The notes under the pieces were generated by a model. That model had not been told where the DNA came from and made no database searches. It saw nothing but the letters and a program-made list of their open reading frames with translations. A stretch of 55,556 bases of DNA from Accumulibacter sp036625275 (GTDB lineage: Bacteria > Pseudomonadota > Gammaproteobacteria > Burkholderiales > Rhodocyclaceae). The translations under genes and the position numbers were made by a program. The stretch lies in NCBI RefSeq assembly GCF_036625275.1, contig NZ_JAZKUD010000018.1, positions 1-55,556 on the forward strand. The letters run 5' to 3'. Positions 14,344 through 23,715 of the stretch are shown here, in pieces. The stretch's first letter is position 1. Every line of letters starts with the position of its first letter.

Positions 14344-17184
14344 ATGATGAATCAGCTTTTTGGTAACTCCCTACTCTTTGGCGGCAACGCACCCTTTGTC
14401 GAGGAGTTGTACGAAAACTATCTCGACAATCCTGGCTCTGTCTCCGAGCAATGGCGCGAGTATTTCGACAAGCTGGCGCAATTGCCGGGTTACGTTGCTC
14501 GCGATGTTCCGCATTTGCCGGTGATCAATGCTTTTGCCGAACTGGCAAGAAAGGGAGGCTACCGCGCCGCAGCAGTCGCGCCAGTAGATGACAGGAAACA
14601 GGTCAGCGTTCTCCAGATGATCACTTCGTATCGTTTCATTGGTGACCGCTGGGCCAACTTGGACCCGCTGAAACGCACGCCGCGTCCGGAGGTGCCGCAA
14701 CTCGATCCCGCCTATTACGGTCTTTCCGATGCTGACCTGAATACGGTGTTCAATGCCGGATCATTCAAGGGAACGCCGGACCACGCCACCTTTGGCCAGA
14801 TCTACGACGCACTCAAGGCGACCTATTGCGGATCGATCGGTGTCGAGTACATGTACCTCAGTACGGTTGCCGAGAAGCGCTGGATTCAGGATCGCCTCGA
14901 GCGCATCCATTCGAAGCCGAGCTATTCCGCCGAGCAGAGAAGGCGGATGCTCGAACGTCTGACTGCCGCCGAAACGCTCGAACGCTACCTGCATACCCGT
15001 TATGTCGGGCAGAAACGCTTCTCGCTCGAAGGAGGCGAATCGACGATCGTGGCCATGGATGAACTGATTCGTGTCGCCGGCGCCGGTGGGGTCGACGAGA
15101 TCGTCGTCGGCATGGCCCACCGTGGCCGCCTCAACGTCCTGGTCAATACGCTGGGCAAGGCACCGTCGATGTTGTTTGACGAATTCGAGGGTAAAAAAGC
15201 GCAGGTACTGACCGCCGGTGACGTCAAGTACCACATGGGCTACTCGTCCGACGTGTCCACTCCGGGCGGCCCCTGCCATCTGACGCTGGCGTTCAACCCC
15301 TCACACCTCGAAATCGTGAACCCGGTCGTCATCGGTTCGGTGTATTCGCGCCAGCGTCGTCGCGGCGAGAACGGCAAGGACAAGGTGCTCTCCGTACTCA
15401 TCCATGGGGATGCGGCCGTCGCTGGCCAGGGAGTCAACCAGGAAATGCTGAACTTCGCGCAGACGCGCGGTTATGGGGTGGGCGGTACGGTTCATATTGT
15501 CGTCAATAACCAGATCGGCTTCACCACTTCCGATCCGCGCGATTATCGTTCGTCGCTGTACTGCACCGACATCTTCAAGATGGCCGAAGCCCCCATCTTC
15601 CATGTCAATGGAGATGATCCGGAAGCGGTGGCGCTGGTCACCAGCCTGGCCGTCGAATACCGCAAGACCTTCAAGAAGGATGTCGTGGTTGACATCGTCT
15701 GCTATCGCAAGCTCGGTCACAACGAGCAGGACGAGCCCATGGTCACGCAGCCGCTGATGTACAAGAAGATCCAGCAGCATCCCGGCACACGCAAGCTCTA
15801 CGCGGACAAGCTGGTTGCCGAAGGGGTGCTGCACGCCGAGGGTCCGGACGAACTGATCGCCGATTACCGTGCCCACCTCGATCGTGGCGAACTGTTGTAT
15901 AACCCGGTCCTCGCCGGTTACAAGCACCCGATGACCATCGACTGGACACCGTTCGTTTCGCCGCAATACATCGAAAATTGTGATACCAAGGTACCGGTCG
16001 GCGAACTGCAACGCCTGTCCGAGCGATTGGCGACCATTCCGCCGAACTTCACGCTGCACAGCCGCGTCCAGAAGATCATCGAGGACCGTCGCCAGATGGG
16101 CGAAGGCAGGCTGCCGGTCGACTGGGGGATGGCCGAGAACCTGGCCTATGCCTCGCTGCTGGTTTCCGGCTATGGCGTTCGTATTTCCGGCGAGGACGTC
16201 GGTCGAAGCACCTTCTTCCACCGGCACGCTGCGCTGCACGACCAGAATCGTGAGCACTGGGATCATGGAACCTATTACCCGCTGGCCAATCTGCAGGATC
16301 GGCAGGGCAGTTTCCAATGCTTCGACTCGGTCCTCTCGGAGGAAGCGGTGCTGGCCTTCGAGTATGGCTACTCGACCGCCAATCCGCACGAATTGGTGGT
16401 CTGGGAGGCTCAATTCGGCGACTTTGCCAACGGCGCGCAAGTGGTCATCGACCAGTTCATCGCTGCCGGAGAAGCCAAGTGGGGGCGGGCCAGTGGCTTG
16501 GTCCTGCTGCTGCCGCATGGGTACGAAGGACAGGGTCCGGAGCATTCTTCGGCTCGCATCGAGCGTTACATGCAGCTCTGTGCCGAGATGAACATGGAAG
16601 TCTGCCAGCCATCGACACCAGCGCAGGTCTTCCACATGCTGCGCCGGCAAGCACTGCGTAGCCAGCGCAAACCGTTGGTCGTTTTCTCGCCGAAATCGCT
16701 GCTTCGCCACAAGGATGCGACCTCGACACTGGAGGAGTTGAGCGAAGGAGAATTCCAGCGCGTGATCGGAGAAGTCGAACCGATCATTGCCAAGAAGGTC
16801 ACCCGAGTGATCTTCTGCTCTGGCAAGATCTATTACGAACTGGTGGCTGCACGGCACGAGCGGAAGATCTCGCATGTCGCGATTGCCCGACTCGAGCAAC
16901 TCTATCCCTTCCCGCAAGAGTCTTTCCAGGAGGAACTGGCCAAGTACCCGAAAGCCACGGAGGTCGTCTGGTGTCAGGATGAGCCGCGCAATCAGGGTGC
17001 CTGGTACTGGATTGCCTCGCGTCAGCACTTGTCGCGCTCGCTCAGCGACAAGCAGCATTTGTTGCTGGTTTCTCGTCCAGCTTCCGCGTCCCCGGCGGTT
17101 GGCTACCAAAGCAAGCACAACGCCCAACAAAAGGCTCTGATCGACTCCGCCTTCGGTGAGATCGAGTACTACAAATTGCCCTAG
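14344..17184 (+). CDS. sucA: 2-oxoglutarate dehydrogenase E1 component
   Basis: SucA decarboxylates 2-oxoglutarate with thiamine diphosphate and passes the succinyl group to the lipoyl domain of SucB. The 946-residue protein has the N-terminal E2-binding peptide (PFVEELYENYLDNPGSVSEQW), the thiamine-binding stretch GDAAVAGQGVNQE followed by VNNQIGFTTS, and the E1-specific YRKLGHNEQDEPMVTQP. Length matches proteobacterial SucA (about 930-950). Two consecutive ATGs (14344, 14347) are possible starts behind AGGAAA. It begins a new transcription unit after the gltA terminator and leads sucB-lpd. Confidence 0.97.
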   Translation: MMNQLFGNSLLFGGNAPFVEELYENYLDNPGSVSEQWREYFDKLAQLPGYVARDVPHLPVINAFAELARKGGYRAAAVAPVDDRKQVSVLQMITSYRFIGDRWANLDPLKRTPRPEVPQLDPAYYGLSDADLNTVFNAGSFKGTPDHATFGQIYDALKATYCGSIGVEYMYLSTVAEKRWIQDRLERIHSKPSYSAEQRRRMLERLTAAETLERYLHTRYVGQKRFSLEGGESTIVAMDELIRVAGAGGVDEIVVGMAHRGRLNVLVNTLGKAPSMLFDEFEGKKAQVLTAGDVKYHMGYSSDVSTPGGPCHLTLAFNPSHLEIVNPVVIGSVYSRQRRRGENGKDKVLSVLIHGDAAVAGQGVNQEMLNFAQTRGYGVGGTVHIVVNNQIGFTTSDPRDYRSSLYCTDIFKMAEAPIFHVNGDDPEAVALVTSLAVEYRKTFKKDVVVDIVCYRKLGHNEQDEPMVTQPLMYKKIQQHPGTRKLYADKLVAEGVLHAEGPDELIADYRAHLDRGELLYNPVLAGYKHPMTIDWTPFVSPQYIENCDTKVPVGELQRLSERLATIPPNFTLHSRVQKIIEDRRQMGEGRLPVDWGMAENLAYASLLVSGYGVRISGEDVGRSTFFHRHAALHDQNREHWDHGTYYPLANLQDRQGSFQCFDSVLSEEAVLAFEYGYSTANPHELVVWEAQFGDFANGAQVVIDQFIAAGEAKWGRASGLVLLLPHGYEGQGPEHSSARIERYMQLCAEMNMEVCQPSTPAQVFHMLRRQALRSQRKPLVVFSPKSLLRHKDATSTLEELSEGEFQRVIGEVEPIIAKKVTRVIFCSGKIYYELVAARHERKISHVAIARLEQLYPFPQESFQEELAKYPKATEVVWCQDEPRNQGAWYWIASRQHLSRSLSDKQHLLLVSRPASASPAVGYQSKHNAQQKALIDSAFGEIEYYKLP

Positions 17185-17196
17185 AACGGAGAGAAC

Positions 17197-18453
17197 ATGA
17201 TCATCGACGTCAAAGTTCCACAGCTTTCCGAGTCAGTTGCCGAAGCGACCCTGGTTACCTGGCACAAGAAGGCCGGCGAAGCCGTCACAAGGGATGAAAA
17301 CCTGATCGACATCGAGACCGACAAGGTCGTCCTCGAACTGCCAGCACCGGATGGTGGCGTGCTGGTTGAAATTGTCAAGACTGACGGGGAGACTGTAGTT
17401 GCGGGTGAGGTGATTGCGCGCATCGATACTGCCGCCCAGGCCGGCACAGTTGCAGCAGCACCCGCGGCCAAGGTGACACCAGCCAGGGCTGATGCCGTGG
17501 TGGCAGCTCCGGTCACGGCTACTGGTGTCGCTTTGCCAGCGGCACGCAAGATCCTGGAGGAGAAGGGGATTGCCGCCAGCGGTGTTGCGGGTACGGGTCG
17601 TGGCGGCCGGGTGACCAAGGGTGATGCACTGGCTGCCCAGGCGCCGGTAGTCAAAGCGGCTACAGCTGCGGCTGCAGGCCCGGTCGCCGTGCCGATGGTC
17701 AGCCCGGTTTCGGGGCTGGCACCAGCACCAAGCGTGACGGTGCCGCTTGGCGACCGGCCGGAGCAGCGCGTACCGATGTCACGTCTGCGTGCCCGAGTTG
17801 CCGAGCGCCTGCTGCAATCGCAGGCGACCAATGCGATCCTGACCACCTTCAATGAGGTGAACATGGGCCCGATCATGGCGCTGCGCAAGCAATATGCTGA
17901 TCGCTTCGAAAAGGCACACGGCGTTCGTCTGGGCTTCATGGGCTTCTTCGTCAAGGCCGCCGTTGCGGCGCTGCAAAAATTCCCGGTGATCAACGCCTCG
18001 GTCGATGGCAACGACATCGTATACCATGGCTACATCGACATCGGCATTGCCGTAGGCAGCCCGCGCGGCCTGGTGGTGCCGATCCTGCGCGACGCTGACC
18101 AGATGACCCTTGCCGACATCGAGAAGAAAATCGGCGAATTCGGCAGCAAGGCCAAGGACGGCAAGCTGTCGATGGAAGATCTGACCGGCGGCACCTTCTC
18201 GATTTCCAACGGCGGTGTCTTCGGTTCGATGTTGTCGACACCGATCATCAATCCGCCGCAGTCGGCGATCCTCGGCATTCATGCGACCAAGGACCGTCCA
18301 GTGGTCGAAAATGGCCAGGTAGTGATCCGTCCGATCAACTATCTGGCCATGTCATACGACCATCGGATTATCGACGGTCGCGAGGCGGTGCTCGGCCTGG
18401 TGACCATGAAGGAAGCACTGGAGGATCCAGCTCGCCTGCTGCTTGGCGTTTGA
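17197..18453 (+). CDS. sucB: Dihydrolipoyllysine succinyltransferase (E2)
   Basis: The E2 core transfers succinyl from lipoamide to CoA. In the 418-residue product a single lipoyl domain (1-75; lipoylated Lys in IETDKVVLELPAP) is followed by an Ala/Pro linker, a peripheral subunit-binding domain (about 105-145, LPAARKILEEKGIAA and GRGGRVTKGDAL) and the catalytic domain ending with YDHRIIDGREAV, where His and Asp are catalytic. GGAGAG precedes the ATG. It lies 12 bp after sucA and 85 bp before lpd. Confidence 0.97.
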   Translation: MIIDVKVPQLSESVAEATLVTWHKKAGEAVTRDENLIDIETDKVVLELPAPDGGVLVEIVKTDGETVVAGEVIARIDTAAQAGTVAAAPAAKVTPARADAVVAAPVTATGVALPAARKILEEKGIAASGVAGTGRGGRVTKGDALAAQAPVVKAATAAAAGPVAVPMVSPVSGLAPAPSVTVPLGDRPEQRVPMSRLRARVAERLLQSQATNAILTTFNEVNMGPIMALRKQYADRFEKAHGVRLGFMGFFVKAAVAALQKFPVINASVDGNDIVYHGYIDIGIAVGSPRGLVVPILRDADQMTLADIEKKIGEFGSKAKDGKLSMEDLTGGTFSISNGGVFGSMLSTPIINPPQSAILGIHATKDRPVVENGQVVIRPINYLAMSYDHRIIDGREAVLGLVTMKEALEDPARLLLGV

Positions 18454-18538
18454 CCATCCGCCACCGAGGCACGGGCCATCACGGATCATGAATCGGGAGT
18501 GTCGGAGAAAGTCATGACCGTTAGAAAGGGAATCAATC

Positions 18539-19975
18539 ATGTCCAAACAATTTGACGTTCTCGTTATCGGTGGTGGCCCGGGCGGCTACATTGCCGCCAT
18601 TCGGGCCGCACAGCTCGGTTTCAATGTCGCCTGCTGTGAATCGAATGCCTATGCCGACCCCAAGGGAGAACCGCGTCTTGGCGGAACCTGCCTGAATGTT
18701 GGTTGCATTCCTTCGAAGGCGCTGCTGCATACCTCGCACCTCTTTGAGGAGAGCGGGCACAGCTTTGCTGAGCAGGGGATCTGTGTCGGTACGCCGACCA
18801 TCGATGTGGCCAGGATGATCGGTCGCAAGGAGGGTATCGTTAAACAGCTGACCAGCGGCATCAAGGGCCTGTTCAAGAAAAACAAGGTCACCCTGCTCAA
18901 TGGGCACGGTGCTTTTGTTGGACGCAAGGGATCGGCAGAAAGCGAGGTCTGGGAGATCAGGGTAGGTGACACCCTGGTCGAGGCGAAGCAGATAATCGTT
19001 GCGACCGGTTCCAAGGCCCGTCATTTGCCTGGAGTGCCGGTCGATAACGAGATCGTTTGCGATAACATCGGTGCGCTCGACCTCAACGCTGTTCCGAAGA
19101 GGCTCGCGGTCATCGGTGCCGGCGTCATCGGACTTGAAATGGGCAGTGTCTGGCGTCGCCTGGGTTCCGAAGTGACCATCCTTGAAGCGCTACCGGAATT
19201 TCTTTCAGTCACCGATATCGACGTGGCCAAGGAAGCCGCCAAGGTTTTTGCCAAACAAGGTCTGAAGATCATTACCGGCATCGAAATCGGTGATGTCAAG
19301 ATTTCCCAGAAAGGGGTCTCGATCGACTATATCGGCAGGGACGGCAGCGAGCAGAAACTTGATGCCGATCGGCTGATTGTCTCGATCGGACGCATTCCCA
19401 ACACGGATGGCCTGGACGCCGACAAGGTGGGCCTGAAACTGACCGAGCGAGGCCAGATCGAAGTCGATGCCCAATGCCGTACCAATCTCCCCGGCGTGTG
19501 GGCAGTGGGTGATGTCGTCGCCGGTCCGATGCTGGCGCACAAGGCGATGGAGGAGGGTGTCATGGTCGCCGAGATCATGGCTGGTCAGTCCGGGCACTGC
19601 AACCACGAGACCGTCCCATGGGTGATTTACACCAGTCCGGAGATCGCTTGGGTCGGCAGGACCGAACAGCAGTTGAAGGCCGAAGGTGTCGCTTACAAAG
19701 CCGGCAAAATTCCTTTTGCCGCGAACGGTCGTGCGCTTGGTATGGGCGAGCCGGGCGGTTTCGTCAAGATCCTCGCCTGCGCCACGACCGATCGCATCCT
19801 CGGTGTCCATGTCATCGGTGCGAATGCTTCCGAGCTGATCTCGGAGGGGGTCGTGGCGATGGAGTTCGGCGCTGCCGCCGAAGATCTGGCGCGCATTTGC
19901 CATGCGCATCCGACACTGTCGGAGGTGGTTCACGAAGCTGCGCTGGCCTGCGACAAGCGGCCGCTGCACTTCTAG
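18539..19975 (+). CDS. lpd: Dihydrolipoyl dehydrogenase (E3)
   Basis: E3 reoxidises dihydrolipoamide with FAD and NAD. The 478-residue flavoprotein has the FAD motif VIGGGPGGYIAA, the redox-active disulfide in GGTCLNVGCIPSKALLH, the NAD motif VIGAGVIGLEMG and the C-terminal catalytic HAHPTLSEVVHEA. Its linkage to sucA-sucB indicates service in the 2-oxoglutarate complex, though Lpd enzymes are often shared with pyruvate dehydrogenase and glycine cleavage. AGGGAA lies upstream of the ATG. Confidence 0.97.
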   Translation: MSKQFDVLVIGGGPGGYIAAIRAAQLGFNVACCESNAYADPKGEPRLGGTCLNVGCIPSKALLHTSHLFEESGHSFAEQGICVGTPTIDVARMIGRKEGIVKQLTSGIKGLFKKNKVTLLNGHGAFVGRKGSAESEVWEIRVGDTLVEAKQIIVATGSKARHLPGVPVDNEIVCDNIGALDLNAVPKRLAVIGAGVIGLEMGSVWRRLGSEVTILEALPEFLSVTDIDVAKEAAKVFAKQGLKIITGIEIGDVKISQKGVSIDYIGRDGSEQKLDADRLIVSIGRIPNTDGLDADKVGLKLTERGQIEVDAQCRTNLPGVWAVGDVVAGPMLAHKAMEEGVMVAEIMAGQSGHCNHETVPWVIYTSPEIAWVGRTEQQLKAEGVAYKAGKIPFAANGRALGMGEPGGFVKILACATTDRILGVHVIGANASELISEGVVAMEFGAAAEDLARICHAHPTLSEVVHEAALACDKRPLHF

Positions 19976-20022
19976 AACTGAACGAGAGAACGGTCAGCCC
20001 GAAGAACTGATCGTTAGGATCG

Positions 20023-20655
20023 TTAGTCTCCGCAGAAAGGATTGCTGCGTCTCTCTGTTCCGAAAGTCGACATCGGTCCGTGACCGGGAATGAAGGCGAC
20101 GTCGTCGCCAAGCGGCCAGAGCCGGTTGCGGATCGAAGAAATCAGCGTGTCGAAATCGCCTTTTGGAAAATCGGTGCGGCCAATCGATCCTTGGAACAGC
20201 ACATCGCCAACGATCGCCAAGCGGCCTGGTTGGTCAAAGAAAACCACGTGCCCAGGCGTGTGGCCAGGACAATGCAGGACATCCATTTCGACCCTGCCGA
20301 ACGAGACCTTGTCGCCCTGGACGAGCCAGCGGTCAGGAGTAAAGGATCGCACGTTGGCAAAGCCGAACATCTTGCTCTGCACCGGCATGCCGTCAATCCA
20401 GAACTGGTCTTCGCGCTGCGGTCCCTCGATCGGCAAGGACAAGCGATCCGCCAAATCAGCGACGGCGCCGGCGTGGTCGATATGACCGTGCGTGACGAGA
20501 ATCTTCTCCAGCTCGACGCCGTTGGCCGCAACGGCTCGCAGGATACGCGATACATCACCACCCGGATCGACGACGGCACCGCGCTTGGTTTGCTCGCACC
20601 AGAGCAGGCTGCAGTTCTGCTCGAAAGGGGTCACCGGGATGATTTGATATTTCAT
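20023..20655 (-). CDS. MBL-fold metallo-hydrolase (glyoxalase II-like, YcbL type)
   Basis: The 210-residue protein starts MKYQIIPVTPFEQNC and carries the metallo-beta-lactamase fold: THGHIDHAG (HxHxDH metal site), LHCPGHTPGHVV, GDVLFQGSIGRTD and a final PGHGPMST. Lack of the long C-terminal domain of GloB and the FEQNCSL start place it with YcbL-type single-domain hydrolases acting on thioesters such as S-lactoylglutathione; the substrate is not proven. It converges with lpd (47 bp between stops). Its start codon overlaps, head to head, the first possible ATG of the next plus-strand gene. Confidence 0.88.
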   Translation of the reverse strand: MKYQIIPVTPFEQNCSLLWCEQTKRGAVVDPGGDVSRILRAVAANGVELEKILVTHGHIDHAGAVADLADRLSLPIEGPQREDQFWIDGMPVQSKMFGFANVRSFTPDRWLVQGDKVSFGRVEMDVLHCPGHTPGHVVFFDQPGRLAIVGDVLFQGSIGRTDFPKGDFDTLISSIRNRLWPLGDDVAFIPGHGPMSTFGTERRSNPFCGD

Positions 20656-21376
20656 GTCCGACGGTCGTAGTGGAATGTCTGTCAAGACTGCGCAGTATAC
20701 CAGACGACCCCTCGCCGCAGTGCTGCGTCCAGCCGCGCGCCGCTGCTCGCAGGGCGCGCTGGTGGCTCTGATGTCACTGATGATCGCTGGCGATGCCACG
20801 GCGCAGAGCAGCGATGCAGCCAGCGGCGCAGCAGTTCGCACCGAGGTGTCGCTCGACGGTGAAATCTACAGTGTGCGGGCCAGCGCGCAGTTGGTCGCTG
20901 ATCAGCGCGTGGTTTGGGAAACACTCACCGACTATGAGCGCCTGCGCGAGTTCATTCCTGGAGTGACGCGCGCACGCGTTCTCGCGCGTGCAGGAAACCA
21001 GCTCAGTATCGAGCAGGTCGGCGTGTTCTCGGTATGGTTCATCGACTTGCCGGTACGGGTCCGCCTGGCGGTTCAGCACCTTCCCTACACGATGGTGCTG
21101 GCGCGCATGGAGGCGAGTCCACTGGACGCGGGTGAGCCGACGCTGCGCAGCTTCAGCGGCCGTTACACGCTGAGCGCGATCCGCTTGGCGCAGCGTGCCG
21201 GGGTGCGGCTGGACTATGACGCGCAGTTCGAACTGACGCGGCCGCTACCCGTGGTGATCGGCCCGCTGTTCGGCGTTGCCGCCGTGCGAAGCACGATGCG
21301 CGCACAGTTCGAGGCGATGCTGCGCGAGATCGAGAGGCGACAGGCGCTGCTGGTCGCTGCGGAGCATGCCGAATGA
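20654..21376 (+). CDS. Exported SRPBCC/START-like (polyketide cyclase-type) protein
   Basis: The 240-residue product has a basic N-terminus with two consecutive arginines, a hydrophobic stretch (ALVALMSLMIAG) and a likely signal cleavage at DATAQ-SS. The mature domain resembles SRPBCC lipid-binding proteins related to Coq10: AQLVADQRVVWETLTDYERLREFIPGVTRARVL is the usual first helix and strand. It likely binds a hydrophobic ligand in the periplasm; the ligand is unknown. The ATG at 20654 is used here; an ATG at 20675 would avoid overlap with the divergent MBL gene. The stop overlaps the next gene's start, so it forms an operon with the lipoprotein that follows. Confidence 0.75.
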   Translation: MSDGRSGMSVKTAQYTRRPLAAVLRPAARRCSQGALVALMSLMIAGDATAQSSDAASGAAVRTEVSLDGEIYSVRASAQLVADQRVVWETLTDYERLREFIPGVTRARVLARAGNQLSIEQVGVFSVWFIDLPVRVRLAVQHLPYTMVLARMEASPLDAGEPTLRSFSGRYTLSAIRLAQRAGVRLDYDAQFELTRPLPVVIGPLFGVAAVRSTMRAQFEAMLREIERRQALLVAAEHAE

Positions 21377-22830
21377 TGAACAACGGTCTCGCCATCGCTC
21401 TGTGCTGCGGCCTGCTTATCGGCTGTGCAAGTTCTGACCCCTACGGATACGCGCCGGTCGCACAACGCCTGCAGCAGGACGATGCCTTAGGAGATTGCGC
21501 GCGGCTTTTCCAGGTCAGTGACCGACTGATCGACGAGGCTGGCACACGTGATGCGCAGGCGCCACGCGTGCCAGGTTTTCCCTACCGGCGGGCCGATCGT
21601 GTTCTCGCCCAAATGGCAGCGCAGAGTGACCTGACCGTGCCGCAGGCACAGGCCTGGAGTGCCACGCTGGCCGTGCTGGACGCCACCGCACGGCGCATCG
21701 AACTGGGCAATGCCGGTCATGACGCTGCTGCCTTGACCGACGCGCTGGCCGCTTGCCGGCAACTGCTGGCATGGGCCGATCAGCATGAGCTGCCGGCGTT
21801 GCTCGGAGCAGTTCAGGTGTCCGACGACTACTCGATCGCGATGCGTGCGCTGGGCCTTTATCCGCTGACACGCTATGCTTTCGCTGCCGGCATCCGGAGC
21901 TGGCAGCGCGACACGCTGGCGGAGTTTGCCGCACAGACCGCGACTGACCCGTTTGCCGCCATGCGTCGGCGCTACACCGTCAGTGAATCCCTGGCCGCTA
22001 TGCCGACGCTGCTTGATTTACCCGAACTTGGCCTGCCAGTGCTCACTCGACAGACCCTGACCAGCCTGATCCTTCGTCACGCCCCGCAACTCGACATTGC
22101 CACGGTGAGCGACGCCGATCAGCCCGGCGCACTGGTCTGGCGGATCGATTCTGATGGCCGGCTGCGGATCGGCGTTGCCCTCAACCAGCCGGTGCTGTAC
22201 GTGCGCACCAGCCATGCACACTTCGCTGGGCGCTGGTTGCTACAACTGATATACACTGCATGGTTTCCGGCGCGCCCACCGGTGCATGCCTACGACGTCC
22301 TGGCCGGGCGGCTCGATGGCCTGATGTGGCGCGTCACCCTGGCCGAGGACGGCACCCCTCTGGTCTATGACACGATTCATCCCTGTGGCTGCTATCATCT
22401 GTTCATACCGACCGAGCAGGTACAAGCGCGACCGCAAACCGAGAGCATCGATGAAAACCTGTTTGCCCCTCAAACGCTACGCTCACTGGCGACGCACGAG
22501 CGCGTCGTGCTGAAAATCGCGGCGGGCACGCACTATCTGCAGCGGGTCGAAATCGACGTCGCGCGACCGGATCACAGCGTCGCACTCGTGCTGCGCGACG
22601 ACGACGAGCTGCGTGCGCTACCTCTGCCCGACGGCGGCAGCCGCAGCGCTTTCACCCCGGATGGACTGATCGACGGCAGCGAGCGGCGCGAACGCTTCTA
22701 CTTCTGGCCGATGGGGGTGGTCAGCGCCGGGCAGATGCGGCAATGGGGGCGACATGCGACGGCTTTCGTCGGGCGCCGCCATTTCGACGATCCGACCCTG
22801 ATCGATCGCTACTTCGAACGCCTGCCGTGA
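21373..22830 (+). CDS. Putative lipoprotein, function unknown
   Basis: The 485-residue product has a lipoprotein signal peptide with lipobox LIGC (Cys18), followed by a mixed alpha/beta protein without motifs I recognise. Near the middle it contains YTAWFPARPPVHAYDVLAGRLDGLMWRVTL, and a single HPCGCYH segment that could bind metal. The start (ATGATGA) overlaps the stop of the SRPBCC gene, and an EEP-family nuclease follows after 31 bp. Envelope location is well supported; activity is not. Confidence 0.75.
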   Translation: MMNNGLAIALCCGLLIGCASSDPYGYAPVAQRLQQDDALGDCARLFQVSDRLIDEAGTRDAQAPRVPGFPYRRADRVLAQMAAQSDLTVPQAQAWSATLAVLDATARRIELGNAGHDAAALTDALAACRQLLAWADQHELPALLGAVQVSDDYSIAMRALGLYPLTRYAFAAGIRSWQRDTLAEFAAQTATDPFAAMRRRYTVSESLAAMPTLLDLPELGLPVLTRQTLTSLILRHAPQLDIATVSDADQPGALVWRIDSDGRLRIGVALNQPVLYVRTSHAHFAGRWLLQLIYTAWFPARPPVHAYDVLAGRLDGLMWRVTLAEDGTPLVYDTIHPCGCYHLFIPTEQVQARPQTESIDENLFAPQTLRSLATHERVVLKIAAGTHYLQRVEIDVARPDHSVALVLRDDDELRALPLPDGGSRSAFTPDGLIDGSERRERFYFWPMGVVSAGQMRQWGRHATAFVGRRHFDDPTLIDRYFERLP

Positions 22831-22861
22831 AGCATCAGCCAGCCGCCTGCCAGGCCCTGCC

Positions 22862-23674
22862 ATGAGGCTTCGGGTTGCTACCTACAACATCCACAAGGGC
22901 GTTACCGGTATCCGCGGGCGACCGCGCATCCACGACGTACGCATGGCGCTCGACGCCATCGACGCCGACATCGTTTTCCTGCAGGAGGTGCAGGACCGCA
23001 ACGAACGGCTGGCTCGTCAGCCTGGTTATCCATTATCGGGTACGCAGCTCGATTTTCTGGCCACGGGGGCTTACGCGCACCGCGCCTATGGCATGAACGC
23101 CATTTATCCGCATGGTCATCACGGCAATGCCATCCTCTCGCGCCATCGGATTGTCGACTTCACCAACCACGACATCTCCGACCATATCCTTGAAAAGCGC
23201 GGTCTGCTGCACGCTGTGGTGCGCTTCGGCCGCGGCAAGGGCCGTGAGGTGCACCTGATCTGCGTCCATTTCGGCCTGATCAAGCGCAGCCGCCTGCGGC
23301 AGGCCACTTTTCTGGCCGATTTCGTGCAGCGCGAAGTCCCCGTAAAGGCGCCGCTGATCATTGCCGGCGACTTCAACGACTGGCAACAGCGAGTCGATCG
23401 TCTGCTGCGCGACCGGCTGGGTGTCGATGAAGTGGGCGAGGCCGCCGCGTCGGAAAGCGGTGACCGTGGCGTCCTTGACTGGTTGCTGCCCTGGCGCACC
23501 GCCAGCGATACACAGGCTGGCGTGGCGCGCACCTTTCCAAGTTTTGCCCCGTGGCTGACGCTTGATCGCATCTACGTGCGCGGCTTCCAGATACTCGAAA
23601 TGCAGGTTCCCAAGGGTCTGTCCTGGGCCCGCTGCTCGGATCACGCGCCGCTGATTGCGGAGCTCGAACTCTGA
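22862..23674 (+). CDS. Endonuclease/exonuclease/phosphatase family protein (YbhP-like)
   Basis: This 270-residue product has the EEP fold motifs in order: VATYNIHKGVTG (metal-binding Asn), DIVFLQEVQDRN (Glu), the GNAILSRHRI strand, IIAGDFNDW (Asp/Asn) and a terminal CSDHAPLIAELEL (Asp-His). The family cuts phosphodiesters of nucleic acids or phospholipid headgroups. It resembles YbhP, whose gene often neighbours cardiolipin synthase; none is found here. No strong ribosome site precedes the ATG, suggesting it depends on translation of the upstream lipoprotein gene. Confidence 0.85.
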   Translation: MRLRVATYNIHKGVTGIRGRPRIHDVRMALDAIDADIVFLQEVQDRNERLARQPGYPLSGTQLDFLATGAYAHRAYGMNAIYPHGHHGNAILSRHRIVDFTNHDISDHILEKRGLLHAVVRFGRGKGREVHLICVHFGLIKRSRLRQATFLADFVQREVPVKAPLIIAGDFNDWQQRVDRLLRDRLGVDEVGEAAASESGDRGVLDWLLPWRTASDTQAGVARTFPSFAPWLTLDRIYVRGFQILEMQVPKGLSWARCSDHAPLIAELEL

Positions 23675-23715
23675 CCGCAGGCGGTCACCGCAGTCTCAAC
23701 GGGATTCCCGCCCAT

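Noticed and set aside
15301..17130. Long open frame antisense to sucA (over 600 codons)
   Set aside because: It mirrors the codon pattern of the sucA frame in high-GC DNA, has no ribosome site and encodes nothing recognisable.
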